From: Halomonas ventosae
GTDB taxonomy: Bacteria; Pseudomonadota; Gammaproteobacteria; Pseudomonadales; Halomonadaceae
Direction: 5' to 3'
DNA: 45,357 nt
Assembly: GCF_004361885.1 (NCBI RefSeq)
Contig: NZ_SNWH01000020.1
Span: forward strand, 1 to 45,357
Shown here: piece after piece, positions 26,501 through 34,307 of the stretch
Numbering within the stretch: position 1 is the first letter of the stretch
Layout of the letters: each line of letters opens with the position of its first letter
Notes under the pieces: model-generated
Seen by the model: the letters and a program-made list of their open reading frames with translations, nothing else
The model's database searches: none
What the model was told of the DNA's origin: nothing
Made by a program: the position numbers and the translations under genes

Positions 26501-27081
26501 AGCGTGCCCGAGACGAAACGGGCCACCGCCAGTCCCGGCTGTTCGCGCAGGCGTAGGGGCGCCAGTTGCAGCTTGGCCGCCAGACGGATGTCGTCGGCCA
26601 GCAGCGTGTTGCCGCGCCTGACCTGGGCCTGCGGCATAGTGAGCTCGAGGTGCTTGATTGCCACCTGGCCGTCGTCGCCCAGTCGCAGCCCTGAAATCGA
26701 GACTTCACCGTCTCCCTCCAAGCGGTGATCTTCGAGCCCGAAGCGGCGAAGCCCTTCTAGCGTGACGCGCGATAACGCCAGCTGGCGGTCGAGCAGCGCA
26801 GGCAGCGAGAAGCGCAGGCGGGCCCGGTCCACCGCCAGCTCGAAGGCCGGGGCATCGCTCTCGATCTCCAGGGCGGTAAGCACCAGATGGCCGGGATAAG
26901 CGCTCCAGCCCGATTCCCAACGGATCGACAGGCCGGCCTGTTCGGTCAGCCACGCCTGGGTGTCGCGGAGGTTGAGCAGCAAGTTGCCCACGCCCAGGTA
27001 GAGAACCCAGGCCAGCAGCGGTAGGGCGATCAACCCGGCCAGCTGTCGGCGTCTCGCACCTTTTCTCTTCAAGCGCTGCAT
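23539..27081 (-). CDS. large AsmA-like (repeating beta-groove type) envelope protein
   Basis: A 1180-residue protein with a basic N-terminus, one membrane anchor (LAGLIALPLLAWVLYLGVGN) and a long periplasmic chain of amphipathic beta strands, as in AsmA/YdbH/TamB-type proteins that carry lipids between membranes. Internal repetition is clear: PDVxxLxxYLP blocks at about residues 357, 625 and 893 give a period near 268, each followed by GRxxGxxxLxG and LDLSG segments; LDD-type sub-repeats recur at about 204, 497 and 760. The C-terminus is a charged and proline-rich tail (KEPTTLPEGPGISPKPKEPE). I prefer the start at 27081 with GAGGA upstream; 27114 is possible. It is divergent from the DUF3581 gene. 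The exact family and cargo are not determined. Confidence 0.75.
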   Translation of the reverse strand: MQRLKRKGARRRQLAGLIALPLLAWVLYLGVGNLLLNLRDTQAWLTEQAGLSIRWESGWSAYPGHLVLTALEIESDAPAFELAVDRARLRFSLPALLDRQLALSRVTLEGLRRFGLEDHRLEGDGEVSISGLRLGDDGQVAIKHLELTMPQAQVRRGNTLLADDIRLAAKLQLAPLRLREQPGLAVARFVSGTLSLDATANAWDVFTPYLRELGWLDLAGHGRLTGELTLEHGELVAGSTLQLDSPALRVIVDQRKLLSPVGKKDNRQAGSRLSRGSPERYRLRGGGQVIARVVNGEAGPFMALDVTLDEMLMQQPGRSAPLLTGRRFHLSARLAGADLIDRPRRLTSTRFEWEGARVPDVSALASYLPAGGALALHRGSARLEGYLAYRQGRVEGKLELVGEQVALTLAGRSVQGSMRLELALPEIDPSQRRLDLSGTHLEVSARGEQEALPLTTEFTLEQASLTSTVPLNELLGAQGPAPLNGRLVVQGSVARLDVLDDILNPAGDEDLTLEGGGKLVASLLLEQGQLAAGSRMVVTTESLRARLLDLDARGQGSVIASWQQGEERPGVRLDASLAQARVVRSSDGGLLIRDARLTLTAENDATALATPPAGLRLSLAWQDAIMPDVAVLQAYLPAAAPVRLQTGQATTQGRIEIAAGRAHGQVTLSGQHIGGQLLGREVTGELSLDLELREIDLGSGYLDLSGSRLTMQAATSASDHQLRTRIVAREARLGPLRIPTQEGPAPALEGKLVLAGLIANLGFLDDFLPEAHGLTLAGNGRFQADLRLANDQLLPGSQWRVQASDLAVGFLDYVAKGQGRLEAEIDGDDDSPGARVTLMLPRFSLQQVGEAQAHVSGRHFTLETQTTRFSLDPQARSLQDVTTHIQLPIAEVDDLSRYNAYLPDASGLALLGGRAGLNVDLRLEGLRAHGDLVLQAFDTAIRFGEQHLEGDLRLEARLRDGDLATRRFDASGSLLRLDNIQRHDDQTRGKPGWWARLDITEGHVNWTRPLQLDARLDLAMRDSGLLARLFLSRARQWEWLGQRLTVNHIRGNARLHLDDDSLQLREARLSGGPLEMRADLAIRDGMPDGSLYARLGILAVGISLEQGEAEVRLLRPRQWYERRRASAEKSGASPKEPTTLPEGPGISPKPKEPEAILEEVMPSQWQQILDTQALPSRGGD

Positions 27082-27222
27082 GGAGTGTCCTCGAGTCGCG
27101 GTGTCCTGAGTCATGGTACATGGCCTCGATGGCCTGCGATGCCATGGACTTTTGTGGCATCATCGGCCTTTCCGGCCATCGCCGGCAGGGTTCAGTCCGC
27201 CAACGACGCAGGCATACAGTGC

Positions 27223-27936
27223 ATGTTTCTCGATGATTTCTATACGCTTACGGACGGCAATATCCGCATTTCTGCCCACCAGGCCAGCCAGTTCGCCAAG
27301 CGTATCGCCGGTGACTACAACCCCATCCATAATCCCGATGCGCGTCGCTTTTGTGTGCCCGGTGACCTGCTCTTTGCTCTGGTGCTGGCGCGCTTCGGCC
27401 TCTCCCAGCGCATGTCCTTCCGCTTCCTGAGCATGGTCGGGGACGGCACGCCGTTGTGTTTCAGCGAGCAGGACGATGGCCGGATTCGCGTCTGCGACGA
27501 GAATGGCAAGTGCTACCTGGACGTCGAGCGCGACGGCGAGATCACTCATGACGCCTCGGTGGTGGAGGCCTTCACCCGCAGCTACGTGGCCTTCTCGGGC
27601 AAGAACTTCCCCCACTACCTCAAGCCGCTGATGGAGCAGCAGGGGGTGATGTTCAATCCGCGCCGTCCGTTGGTGATCTACGACAGCATGGCTTTCAGCC
27701 TGGATCGCCTGGATACCCCCGCCCCAGGCCTCGAGTTCATCGATTCCTCGCTGGAGGTGATCGGCAAGCGCGGCGATGTGCTGCTCGAGTTTCGCATCCT
27801 GGCTGGTGGCAAGGCGATCGGCACCGGCTCCAAGAAGCTGGTGGTCAGCGGGCTCTGCGACTACGATGCCGAGGCCATGAAGGAGGTGGTCGCCGAGTTC
27901 TACCGACTCAAGGCCGTCCACGAGGCCAAGGCGTGA
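27223..27936 (+). CDS. DUF3581 family protein
   Basis: A 237-residue soluble protein matching DUF3581 as I know it: MFLDDFYTLTDGNIRIS, then FAKRIAGDYNPIHNPDARRFCVPGDLLFALVLARFGLS. The DYNPIHNPDARRFCVPGDLLF block recalls MaoC/hot-dog hydratases, so an acyl-related binding fold is possible, but no activity is established. There is no signal or membrane segment. The start at 27223 gives the conserved N-terminus; the frame is open upstream to 27085 without support. It is divergent from the AsmA-like gene and is followed 60 bp later by the CorA-type transporter. Confidence 0.85.
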   Translation: MFLDDFYTLTDGNIRISAHQASQFAKRIAGDYNPIHNPDARRFCVPGDLLFALVLARFGLSQRMSFRFLSMVGDGTPLCFSEQDDGRIRVCDENGKCYLDVERDGEITHDASVVEAFTRSYVAFSGKNFPHYLKPLMEQQGVMFNPRRPLVIYDSMAFSLDRLDTPAPGLEFIDSSLEVIGKRGDVLLEFRILAGGKAIGTGSKKLVVSGLCDYDAEAMKEVVAEFYRLKAVHEAKA

Positions 27937-27996
27937 GGCACGATACCGCCCCTGCTGTAAGGGTTAGGAATTGTCTCGCCGGAGGAGGATAACTCG

Positions 27997-28965
27997 ATGA
28001 TACGAACGCTGCTGCTGGAGGCCGATGGTCGAGTAACGCGGGGCAATGAGGAGCTGATCGCGCGCTGGCGAGAGGCTACCGAAAGCCGGATATGGATCGA
28101 CCTCCAGGGCGAGAGCCAGGCCTACGAACGTGAACTGCTCAAGGCCTTCGATTGCCATCCACTGGCTATCGACGACGCTCAGCGTGATCGCCACCCACCC
28201 AAGATCGAGGAGTTCGAGACCCATACCCTGGTTCTCTACCGCGGCATATCCTCCTTTGACGCCGAGCTCAACTTCGAGCCCCAGCAGCTCGCCTTTTTCC
28301 TGGGTGAGCGTTTCCTGATCAGCCTGCATCACGGTCTGGCGCTGAGCATCGACCGCCTGCTAGATCACGAGGGTGAAGCCTTGTTGCGTCGCTCCCCTGA
28401 ACACGTGGCACTCCGGGTCATGTACGTCTCCGCCGGCTTCTACCTGGATAGCCTGCTCGAATTCGAGAATGCCCTCAGCGAGCTGGAGGACGAGCTGATG
28501 GAGGAGGGCAGCGACGCCCTGATGCGTCGGGTCATTGCCTACCGCTCGCGGCTGGTGAAGATGCGTCGGGTGTTTCGCTACCACGTCGGCATCACCCAGG
28601 AGCTCACCGCCTACGACTATGCGCACCTGCCCCGCGATAATGAGGACACCCTGCATGCCATCAACGACGTCCACGAGCGCTTCGAGCGCCTGTACAGCCT
28701 GACCCAGATGTACTATGACATCTGCGGCGACTTGATCGACGGCTATATGTCGCTCGCTTCGCACCAGCTCAACATCACCATGCGCGTGCTCACGGTGATC
28801 ACCGCCATCTTCGTGCCGCTCACCTTCGTCGCCGGCATCTACGGCATGAACTTCGCGCACATGCCCGAGCTTACCTATCGCTATGGCTACTTCGTGGTGC
28901 TGGGGGTGATGCTGGTCATCGGCTTTAGCCTGCTGTGGCTGTTCCGGCGCAAGAAGTGGCTGTGA
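27997..28965 (+). CDS. CorA/ZntB-family divalent metal transporter
   Basis: A 322-residue CorA-superfamily protein. A cytoplasmic alpha/beta domain is followed by a long helix and two C-terminal membrane helices: VLTVITAIFVPLTFVAGIYGMNF, ending in the signature GMN, then YFVVLGVMLVIGFSLLWLFRRKKWL with a basic C-terminus. The periplasmic loop reads AHMPELTYRYG. The N-terminal RIWIDLQGES and HPLAIDDAQRDRHPPKIEEF are common to CorA and ZntB relatives. The start is behind GGAGGAGG. Mg2+/Co2+ uptake versus Zn2+ transport cannot be separated from the sequence. Confidence 0.9.
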   Translation: MIRTLLLEADGRVTRGNEELIARWREATESRIWIDLQGESQAYERELLKAFDCHPLAIDDAQRDRHPPKIEEFETHTLVLYRGISSFDAELNFEPQQLAFFLGERFLISLHHGLALSIDRLLDHEGEALLRRSPEHVALRVMYVSAGFYLDSLLEFENALSELEDELMEEGSDALMRRVIAYRSRLVKMRRVFRYHVGITQELTAYDYAHLPRDNEDTLHAINDVHERFERLYSLTQMYYDICGDLIDGYMSLASHQLNITMRVLTVITAIFVPLTFVAGIYGMNFAHMPELTYRYGYFVVLGVMLVIGFSLLWLFRRKKWL

Positions 28966-29006
28966 GCATCAATTGCCACACGGGCGCGGCGCCTTTTCAC
29001 CACGTA

Positions 29007-29037
29007 CCGGCTTCGATAACGACGGCATCGAAGCCGG
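29007..29037. terminator. hairpin between convergent CorA-type and GGDEF genes
   Basis: A perfect 11-base stem, CCGGCTTCGAT/ATCGAAGCCGG, with a 9-base loop lies in the 100-bp gap between two convergent genes. There is no T-run on either side, so it could be a shared, factor-assisted terminator. It is the only strong symmetric structure in that gap. Confidence 0.5.
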
Positions 29038-29066
29038 CATGTCCTCTCCTTGCCAGCGGACTGCGC

Positions 29067-30104
29067 TCAGGCCACGGACCGGGCCGTGACGCGATTGCCG
29101 CCTGCGGCCTTGCTGAGGTACATGGCAGCGTCGGCGTGGTCGAGAAGCACCTCGAGCGTTTCACCCTGTTCGGGGTAGGAGGCGATGCCGATGCTGATCG
29201 ATGGCTGGTCGCGCTGCGTGGCAGACAGGAGGCGCTGCATCATTTTCTTGCCCCCCTTGGCATCGGTGTCGGGCAACAGCATCACGAATTCATCTCCGCC
29301 GAAGCGCGCCACGATATCACTGCTGCGCTTGCACGCCCGAAGCCGTTTCGTCAGGTCGAGCAAGGCTTGATCTCCGGCACCATGTCCTCCTTTGTCGTTG
29401 ATGCTTTTCAGACCATCCATGTCGATGAGCACCACGCAATAGGGGTTCTGTGAACGCTTGGCCATTTCGTGAATCGAGCTTGCCAGGTCATTGAAGGCGC
29501 GTCGGTTGAACAGGCCCGTCAAGGCATCCCGGCTGGCCATCTTGAGCAGGGCGCGATTGGAGAGATGGATGGTGTTGACCAGGGCGGCGGTGAGGTAGCC
29601 GACGATCAGTAGGGTGAAGATGCTGGTGCCGACCGGTGCCAGGTTGGCAAGGGCCAGGATGTCGCTGCCCTGCAACTGAAGAAGCAGCAGCTGGCAGGCC
29701 GCGATGGCCACCACCTCGAGCATCGTGATCACCACACCCAGGGTTAGGGCACTGGTCACTATCGCCAGCAGATAGAGGCTTGCCAGCGGACCGGTGACGC
29801 CTCCCGTGCCGTAGAGAAACCAGGTAATGAAGATGATCATGGCCCAGGTGTGCATGGCCAGCAGCCAGCGTTGCCGATCATCGAAGAAGCGCAGTCGGCT
29901 GGCCAGCAGGCTGAGACCGAAATAGCCGATGGTTACGGCCAGCACGCCCAGGCCCCCCTTGGCGGGAAGGCCCATGACCACCAGGTAGAAGATGACGATG
30001 GTGACTAGCAGCCATTCGATCTGATACAGCCCGGTCGAGAAGCCCTGAATCTGGATGCCCCGGGAATCCCACTGGAGAGGCGGTAACGGGTCATGGTCGG
30101 ACAT
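29067..30104 (-). CDS. membrane-bound diguanylate cyclase
   Basis: A 345-residue c-di-GMP synthase. Residues of about 30-190 contain six or so hydrophobic helices in a MASE-like sensor. The GGDEF domain begins SRDALTGLFNRRAFN and has VVLIDMDGLKSINDKGGHGAGD and the active-site GGDEF at 269-273. The inhibitory I-site is intact: RSSD at 260-263, five residues before GGDEF. It is therefore likely an active, product-inhibited cyclase. I chose the ATG at 30104 (MSDHDPLPP); a TTG 30 bases further up is open but weak. No partner phosphodiesterase is adjacent. Confidence 0.9.
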   Translation of the reverse strand: MSDHDPLPPLQWDSRGIQIQGFSTGLYQIEWLLVTIVIFYLVVMGLPAKGGLGVLAVTIGYFGLSLLASRLRFFDDRQRWLLAMHTWAMIIFITWFLYGTGGVTGPLASLYLLAIVTSALTLGVVITMLEVVAIAACQLLLLQLQGSDILALANLAPVGTSIFTLLIVGYLTAALVNTIHLSNRALLKMASRDALTGLFNRRAFNDLASSIHEMAKRSQNPYCVVLIDMDGLKSINDKGGHGAGDQALLDLTKRLRACKRSSDIVARFGGDEFVMLLPDTDAKGGKKMMQRLLSATQRDQPSISIGIASYPEQGETLEVLLDHADAAMYLSKAAGGNRVTARSVA

Positions 30105-30165
30105 GGAGTGGTCTCGCTGGTCGAGGAAATGCAAGGTATTACGCTACCTGATGGATGGCGGCGCT

Positions 30166-30396
30166 TCACCTCGATGATGTATCGGCAGTTCCACGCAGCG
30201 GGTTGAGCAGCTCGCTCAGGCCGTTGTGATCGATCTCGTGCATCAGGTGCAGCAGCCGGCCGATCTGGCCTTCGGGGAAGCCCGCGCGGGCGAACCAGTT
30301 GAGGTAGGGGCCGGGCAGGTCGGCGATCAGGCAGCCGGCATGCTTGCCGAAGGGCATGCGCAGGGTGACCAGTTTCTCGAGGTCTTCGGGATTCAC
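30166..30396 (-). CDS. DUF3820 family small protein
   Basis: A 76-residue protein of the DUF3820 (quorum-sensing-regulated virulence factor-like) family. The core is LVTLRMPFGKHAGCLIADLPGPYLNWFARAGFPEGQIGRLL, which includes the family's MPFGKY-like G-K-x-x-G and the YLNWF segment. The start is GTG at 30396; no in-frame ATG gives the motif intact. It resembles a short nuclease-like winged fold in structure databases as I recall, but no function is secure. It lies 60 bp upstream of the diguanylate cyclase stop-to-start gap on the same strand and could be co-transcribed with it. Confidence 0.8.
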   Translation of the reverse strand: MNPEDLEKLVTLRMPFGKHAGCLIADLPGPYLNWFARAGFPEGQIGRLLHLMHEIDHNGLSELLNPLRGTADTSSR

Positions 30397-30604
30397 AAGG
30401 TAGGCTCCAGGGCGGACCGTGGCGAGGTTACCATGGTGAGAGTAATGCTCGAAGGGCCCATCGGGGTGATCGGCAGGGCAATCGCACGTCGATTATCAGT
30501 CTCAAGCATCAAGTGACACCACACGGTGGCAGCTCAGTTGACTGAGCGATTGGCGCCGCTACCCAGGCTTTGGCCTGGCCGCCTCTCCAGCCGCAGCGCC
30601 TTAT

Positions 30605-31372
30605 TCATTCCAGCCGCTCGGAGAGGTCATCGAGGAAGGTCTGAATGCGCGCCGCGTTGGTGCCCACGTCGCTGATGCCGAGCCGCGAGGCGGAGCGCAT
30701 GTCGACCCGCACTCCGTCCGGTGTCTCGGTCAGGCGGATCACCACGTCATCCTTGAAGCCGAACCAGGGGGTGGTGGCGGTCGCCTCCAGCCAGGTTTCG
30801 CCCACCCTGGCGATTTCCCAGCCGGCGTCGCGCGCCGCGGCCTCGGCGGTGGCCAGCACCTCGGCGAGGGGGGCTTCGACCACCAGCGGCTGGATATCCG
30901 GATAGGCCTCACGCTGCTGGCGGGCGGTCGCCTCGCCGGGGTAGGTCACCGCGTTGGGGGCGGCCTCTCGGGCCGGGGCCAGGGCCTCGAAGGCGGGCGG
31001 ATCCTGCATATCGGTGGTAATGTCGTGGATGGGCGGTACTGCCTGGGCTTTCTGCAGCTGCAGCCAGGGCACCGCGACCAGCACCAGCCCGGCCACCACC
31101 ACCAGCCCACCAAGCAGCGCCGGCAGGGCGCGGCGGGTGTAGGCGGCGATGATCAGCCCCACCAGGCCCAGCCCGGCAGCGCCCAGGGCCACGAAGGCAC
31201 CGTAGCGCAGCAGGCTGAAGGCCTCTCCCAGCGCGAGAAGCCCGGCGCGGTAGGCCGGACCCGCCCCGGCCATAGAGAGCGCCGCCAGCAGGGCCAGGAT
31301 GCCGCCGGCCAGTGCCACCTTGAAGGCCACTCCCTTGCCGCGTCGTGCTGATGTCGTGCGGTGCGCTATCAT
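30605..31372 (-). CDS. DUF1499 domain membrane protein
   Basis: A 255-residue protein. Three hydrophobic segments in the first 110 residues (VALAGGILALLAALSMAGAG, YGAFVALGAAGLGLVGLIIAAY, LLGGLVVVAGLVLVAVPW) anchor it in the inner membrane. The C-terminal domain is DUF1499: YPDIQPLVVEAPLAEVLATAEAAA, WEIARVGETWLEATATTPWFGFKDDVVIRL and VDMRSASRLGISDVGTNAARIQTFL, where RSASRLGxSDxGxNAxRI is the hallmark. Function unknown. It is divergent from the NfsA-like gene, with a 187-bp shared region. Confidence 0.85.
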   Translation of the reverse strand: MIAHRTTSARRGKGVAFKVALAGGILALLAALSMAGAGPAYRAGLLALGEAFSLLRYGAFVALGAAGLGLVGLIIAAYTRRALPALLGGLVVVAGLVLVAVPWLQLQKAQAVPPIHDITTDMQDPPAFEALAPAREAAPNAVTYPGEATARQQREAYPDIQPLVVEAPLAEVLATAEAAARDAGWEIARVGETWLEATATTPWFGFKDDVVIRLTETPDGVRVDMRSASRLGISDVGTNAARIQTFLDDLSERLE

Positions 31373-31559
31373 GCCGGTTCTTCGCCTCGTTGTCGGGTCT
31401 GGCTGCTAGCATGCCATGCCTGGGCGGCTCCGGCGACAACATGACGAGCAAGCAAACCAGGAAAACAGTAAGCTGGCCAGCCAGACTTGCCGGATACGCT
31501 CGCCGGGTAGCGACCTCGGCGTTCGTGCCGGCGCCATGCCCAGGGTGCCAGGAGACGCC

Positions 31560-32291
31560 ATGAATCCCACCATTGAACTGCTCAAGTCCCACCGTTCCAT
31601 CCGCAAGTTCACTGACCAGCCGGTCTCCCGCGAGCGGCTGATGGAGTTGATCGAGGCCGGTCAGGCCGCCGCCACCTCCAGCCATGTGCAGGCCTACAGT
31701 GTCATCCACGTCAAGAACCCGGCGAACCGCAAGGCGATCGCCGAGTTGGCCGGCGGCCAGTCCTACGTGGCCACCTGCGGTGCCTTTCTGCTGTTCTGCG
31801 CCGACATGAAGCGCCCCACCGAGGCCGCCGAGCGTACCGGTGCCCGGGTGGTGCGCGGTATGACCGAACAGCTGCTGGTGGCCAGCGTGGATACCGCGTT
31901 GATGGCTCAGAACGTGGCCATCGCTGCGGAATCCCAAGGGCTGGGCATCTGCTACATCGGTGGCATCCGTAACAATCCCCAACAGATCAGCGACCTGGTT
32001 GGCATCCCGGACCACGTCTTCCCGGTGTTCGGCATGTGCCTGGGCTACCCGGCCCACGACCCGGATGTGAAGCCTCGCCTGCCAGTGGAGGCGATCCTCA
32101 AGGAGGACACCTACACCGACGACCGCGAGCTGGTGGACGCCTACGATGACGCCATGCATGCCTACTACCAGTCGCGGAAGGGGGGGCCGAAGAACACTAC
32201 CTGGTCACAGAACCTTACCCCGCTGTTCGACACCAAACTGCGCCCGCACATGCGCGAGTTCCTGGTCAAGCGTGGCTTCGAGATGAAGTGA
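31560..32291 (+). CDS. nfsA: NADPH-dependent oxidoreductase, NfsA-like nitroreductase
   Basis: A 243-residue flavin (FMN) oxidoreductase of the nitroreductase superfamily. It has the family start LLKSHRSIRKFTDQPVSRE (RSxRxF/Y binds FMN), QAAATSSHVQAYSVI, DTALMAQNVAIAAESQGLGICYIGGIRNN and MCLGYPAHDPDVKPRLP, close to oxygen-insensitive NfsA. The C-terminal NTTWSQNLTPLFDTKLRPHMREFL is also typical. The ATG at 31560 sits behind AGGAGA. It probably detoxifies quinones or nitro compounds, but the in vivo substrate is unknown. It is convergent with the chaperone-like operon. Confidence 0.88.
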   Translation: MNPTIELLKSHRSIRKFTDQPVSRERLMELIEAGQAAATSSHVQAYSVIHVKNPANRKAIAELAGGQSYVATCGAFLLFCADMKRPTEAAERTGARVVRGMTEQLLVASVDTALMAQNVAIAAESQGLGICYIGGIRNNPQQISDLVGIPDHVFPVFGMCLGYPAHDPDVKPRLPVEAILKEDTYTDDRELVDAYDDAMHAYYQSRKGGPKNTTWSQNLTPLFDTKLRPHMREFLVKRGFEMK

Positions 32292-32328
32292 GCCACGGCC
32301 AGCCCATCCAGGCGACCTGGCTGGGTGG

Positions 32329-32574
32329 TCAGAGCGATCGAGCGAAGTCCAGCAAGAGCGCCGAAAAGGGCTCGCGGTAGAGGCTGCGGGCCTGTTCGAG
32401 GGCGGCGATGGCACCGGAAACATCGCCGACTTCCAGGCGACCGAGCGCTGCCACTACTCGCTGCTGGGCGGCCTGCTCGGCCTCGAGCAGACGGGTGAGC
32501 TCCATGCCGCAGCGGCGGCAGTGGCTGTCGCCGTCGCCGCTGAGGCGAGCACGGCAGTTGGGGCAGCGTTGCAT
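32329..32574 (-). CDS. zinc-ribbon protein at the end of the Hsp70 operon
   Basis: An 81-residue protein with CPNC at residues 4-7 and CRRC at 19-22, which form a zinc ribbon, and a helical C-terminal half (LTRLLEAEQAAQQRVVAALGRLEVGDVSGAIAALEQAR in outline) that looks like one TPR-like helical pair. The ATG at 32574 overlaps the Hsp70 stop as TGATG; a GTG codon one step earlier is also possible. Zinc ribbons occur in J-protein partners of DnaK, and this may be an in-trans substrate-binding or assembly part of the same machine. That is inference from the operon. Confidence 0.75.
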   Translation of the reverse strand: MQRCPNCRARLSGDGDSHCRRCGMELTRLLEAEQAAQQRVVAALGRLEVGDVSGAIAALEQARSLYREPFSALLLDFARSL

Positions 32575-34307
32575 CACGGCTCCAGATAGAAGACCAGGTC
32601 GGAGAGCTCATCCGTGGCCTGCGCCAGGGCGGCGATATCCTCGCTGGCCAAGGCATCCTGGACACTTTCGATGTTGTCTACCAGGTCTTCCCGGTCCTCG
32701 GGGTTGGCGCCTTCCATCAGTCGCTCGGCCTTCTCGATCAGGGCCTGCGCCTGGACCGCTTCGCGCTGTGCCGACTGGACCGGTTGCGCCTCGCCCTCGA
32801 TGAGGGAGGAGAGCCGTTGACGCGCGTCACTGAGCTCCTCCTGCTCGAAACGGGCGGTGGCGTTGTCGATGGTGATGTGTTTCTCCAGGCCGGTGCGTTT
32901 CTCCCGGGACGTGACGTGCAGGATGCCGTTCAGGTCCAGCGAGAAGGTGGTGATGATCACGTTGCCGGCAGGGACGTCGCTCAGCCCTTCGATGCGGAAG
33001 GAGCCGATCTCGGTGTTGTTGAGGGCATCGGGATCCTCGCCCTGATAGACGAAGACATCGATGGTCGTCTGGCCGTCATCGACGGTGTAGAAGACTTCGC
33101 TCTTGGTGACCGGGATGGGGGTGTTCTTGTGAATCAGCGGGACGAACGTGTAGGGATAGGGCTCGCCTAGACGGTCCGAGAGGGCACTGGTGCCGAAGGT
33201 GTAGGGCGTCACGTCGACTAGCACGTTCGCTACCACCGGCTGCCCGCCGATGACCGCCGCCTGAATCGCTGCCCCGGTGGCGACACATAGCTCCGGGTCC
33301 ACCTCGCTGCGCGGCGAAATTCCCAGCTCCTCCTCGAGCCTGTGCTGGATCATCGGCGTGCGGGTCGCGCCCCCCACCAGCAGCACTTCATCCACATCGG
33401 ACACCGTGAGGTGCGCGCCGTCCAGGGCGATATGCACTGCCTCGAGGGTTTCGTCGATGAAGGGCGCGATCATCGCCTCGTAGTCCTGGCGATCAAGCTC
33501 CAGGGACAGGTGGATGGGGTGTCCGTTGTGCTCGAGCAGATACTCTTCCTCGATGCGGGCATAGGGGCCATCGCTGAGCGCGATCTTGGCCGTCTCGGCG
33601 GCGCGTCCGAGGCGTGCCATGGCGGCGCGGTCGTCGCTGGGATCGACCCCTTGCTCGGTCTTCAGCCGCTCCACCAGGAATTCCACGATCTGGCTGTCGA
33701 AGTCGTCGCCGCCGAGACGGTTGTTGCCGTGACTGGCCAGGACCTCGGTAACCTCCTGGCTCAGGCGCACCACCGAGACATCGAAGGTCCCGCCCCCCAG
33801 GTCATAGACCAGCAAGGTCTTGTCCTCGCCCTGGCCGCTCTCATAGGCCAGGGCCGCGGCGGTAGGCTCGTTGATGATGCGCACCACTTCCAGGCCAGCC
33901 AACTCGCCGGCATCGCGGGTGGCCTGGCGCTGGGCGTCGGAGAAATAGGCCGGCACGGTGATCACGGCCTTGCCCACGGCCTCGCCCAGGTGCTCTTCGG
34001 CGGCACGCTTGAGGCGGTGCAGGATGAGAGCGGAGATCTCCTGTGGCGTATAGGCCTGCTCGCCCATCCATACCTTCTCGTCGTCGCCCATGCGTCGCTT
34101 GATGGAGCGCACGGTGCGCTCGGGGTAAAGGGCGTACTGGTTGCGGGCGACCTGCCCCACCAGCAGGCTGCCGTCGTTGGCCAGGCCCACCACCGATGGC
34201 AGCAGTCGGGCGCCGTCCACGTCGATGATCTGCACCTTGCCGTCCTGGACCACGGCCACCTCGGAGTTGGTGGTGCCCAGGTCGATGCCGATGATGTGTT
34301 CGCTCAA
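32574..34307 (-). CDS. Hsp70 family chaperone (accessory DnaK)
   Basis: A 577-residue Hsp70. The ATPase domain has GIDLGTTNSEVAVV, VITVPAYFSDAQRQATRDAG, IINEPTAAALAYE, LVYDLGGGTFDVSVV and VLLVGGATRTPMIQ, all intact. The substrate-binding domain begins at about 370 (LVDVTPYTFGTSAL), where housekeeping DnaK has VLLLDVTPLSLGIET, and the C-terminal lid is short, about 60 residues less than DnaK. The start is TTG at 34307, in a TTGA overlap with the grpE-like stop; no ATG fits. The gene is embedded between its own GrpE-like and zinc-ribbon genes, which separates it from the canonical dnaK-dnaJ locus and from hscA. Confidence 0.93.
   Translation of the reverse strand: MSEHIIGIDLGTTNSEVAVVQDGKVQIIDVDGARLLPSVVGLANDGSLLVGQVARNQYALYPERTVRSIKRRMGDDEKVWMGEQAYTPQEISALILHRLKRAAEEHLGEAVGKAVITVPAYFSDAQRQATRDAGELAGLEVVRIINEPTAAALAYESGQGEDKTLLVYDLGGGTFDVSVVRLSQEVTEVLASHGNNRLGGDDFDSQIVEFLVERLKTEQGVDPSDDRAAMARLGRAAETAKIALSDGPYARIEEEYLLEHNGHPIHLSLELDRQDYEAMIAPFIDETLEAVHIALDGAHLTVSDVDEVLLVGGATRTPMIQHRLEEELGISPRSEVDPELCVATGAAIQAAVIGGQPVVANVLVDVTPYTFGTSALSDRLGEPYPYTFVPLIHKNTPIPVTKSEVFYTVDDGQTTIDVFVYQGEDPDALNNTEIGSFRIEGLSDVPAGNVIITTFSLDLNGILHVTSREKRTGLEKHITIDNATARFEQEELSDARQRLSSLIEGEAQPVQSAQREAVQAQALIEKAERLMEGANPEDREDLVDNIESVQDALASEDIAALAQATDELSDLVFYLEP

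Noticed and set aside
30532..30547. Near-palindrome GCTCAGTTGACTGAGC between DUF3820 and DUF1499 genes
   Set aside because: The arms are only seven bases and it lies downstream of one gene and upstream of the other, so neither an operator nor a terminator is well supported.
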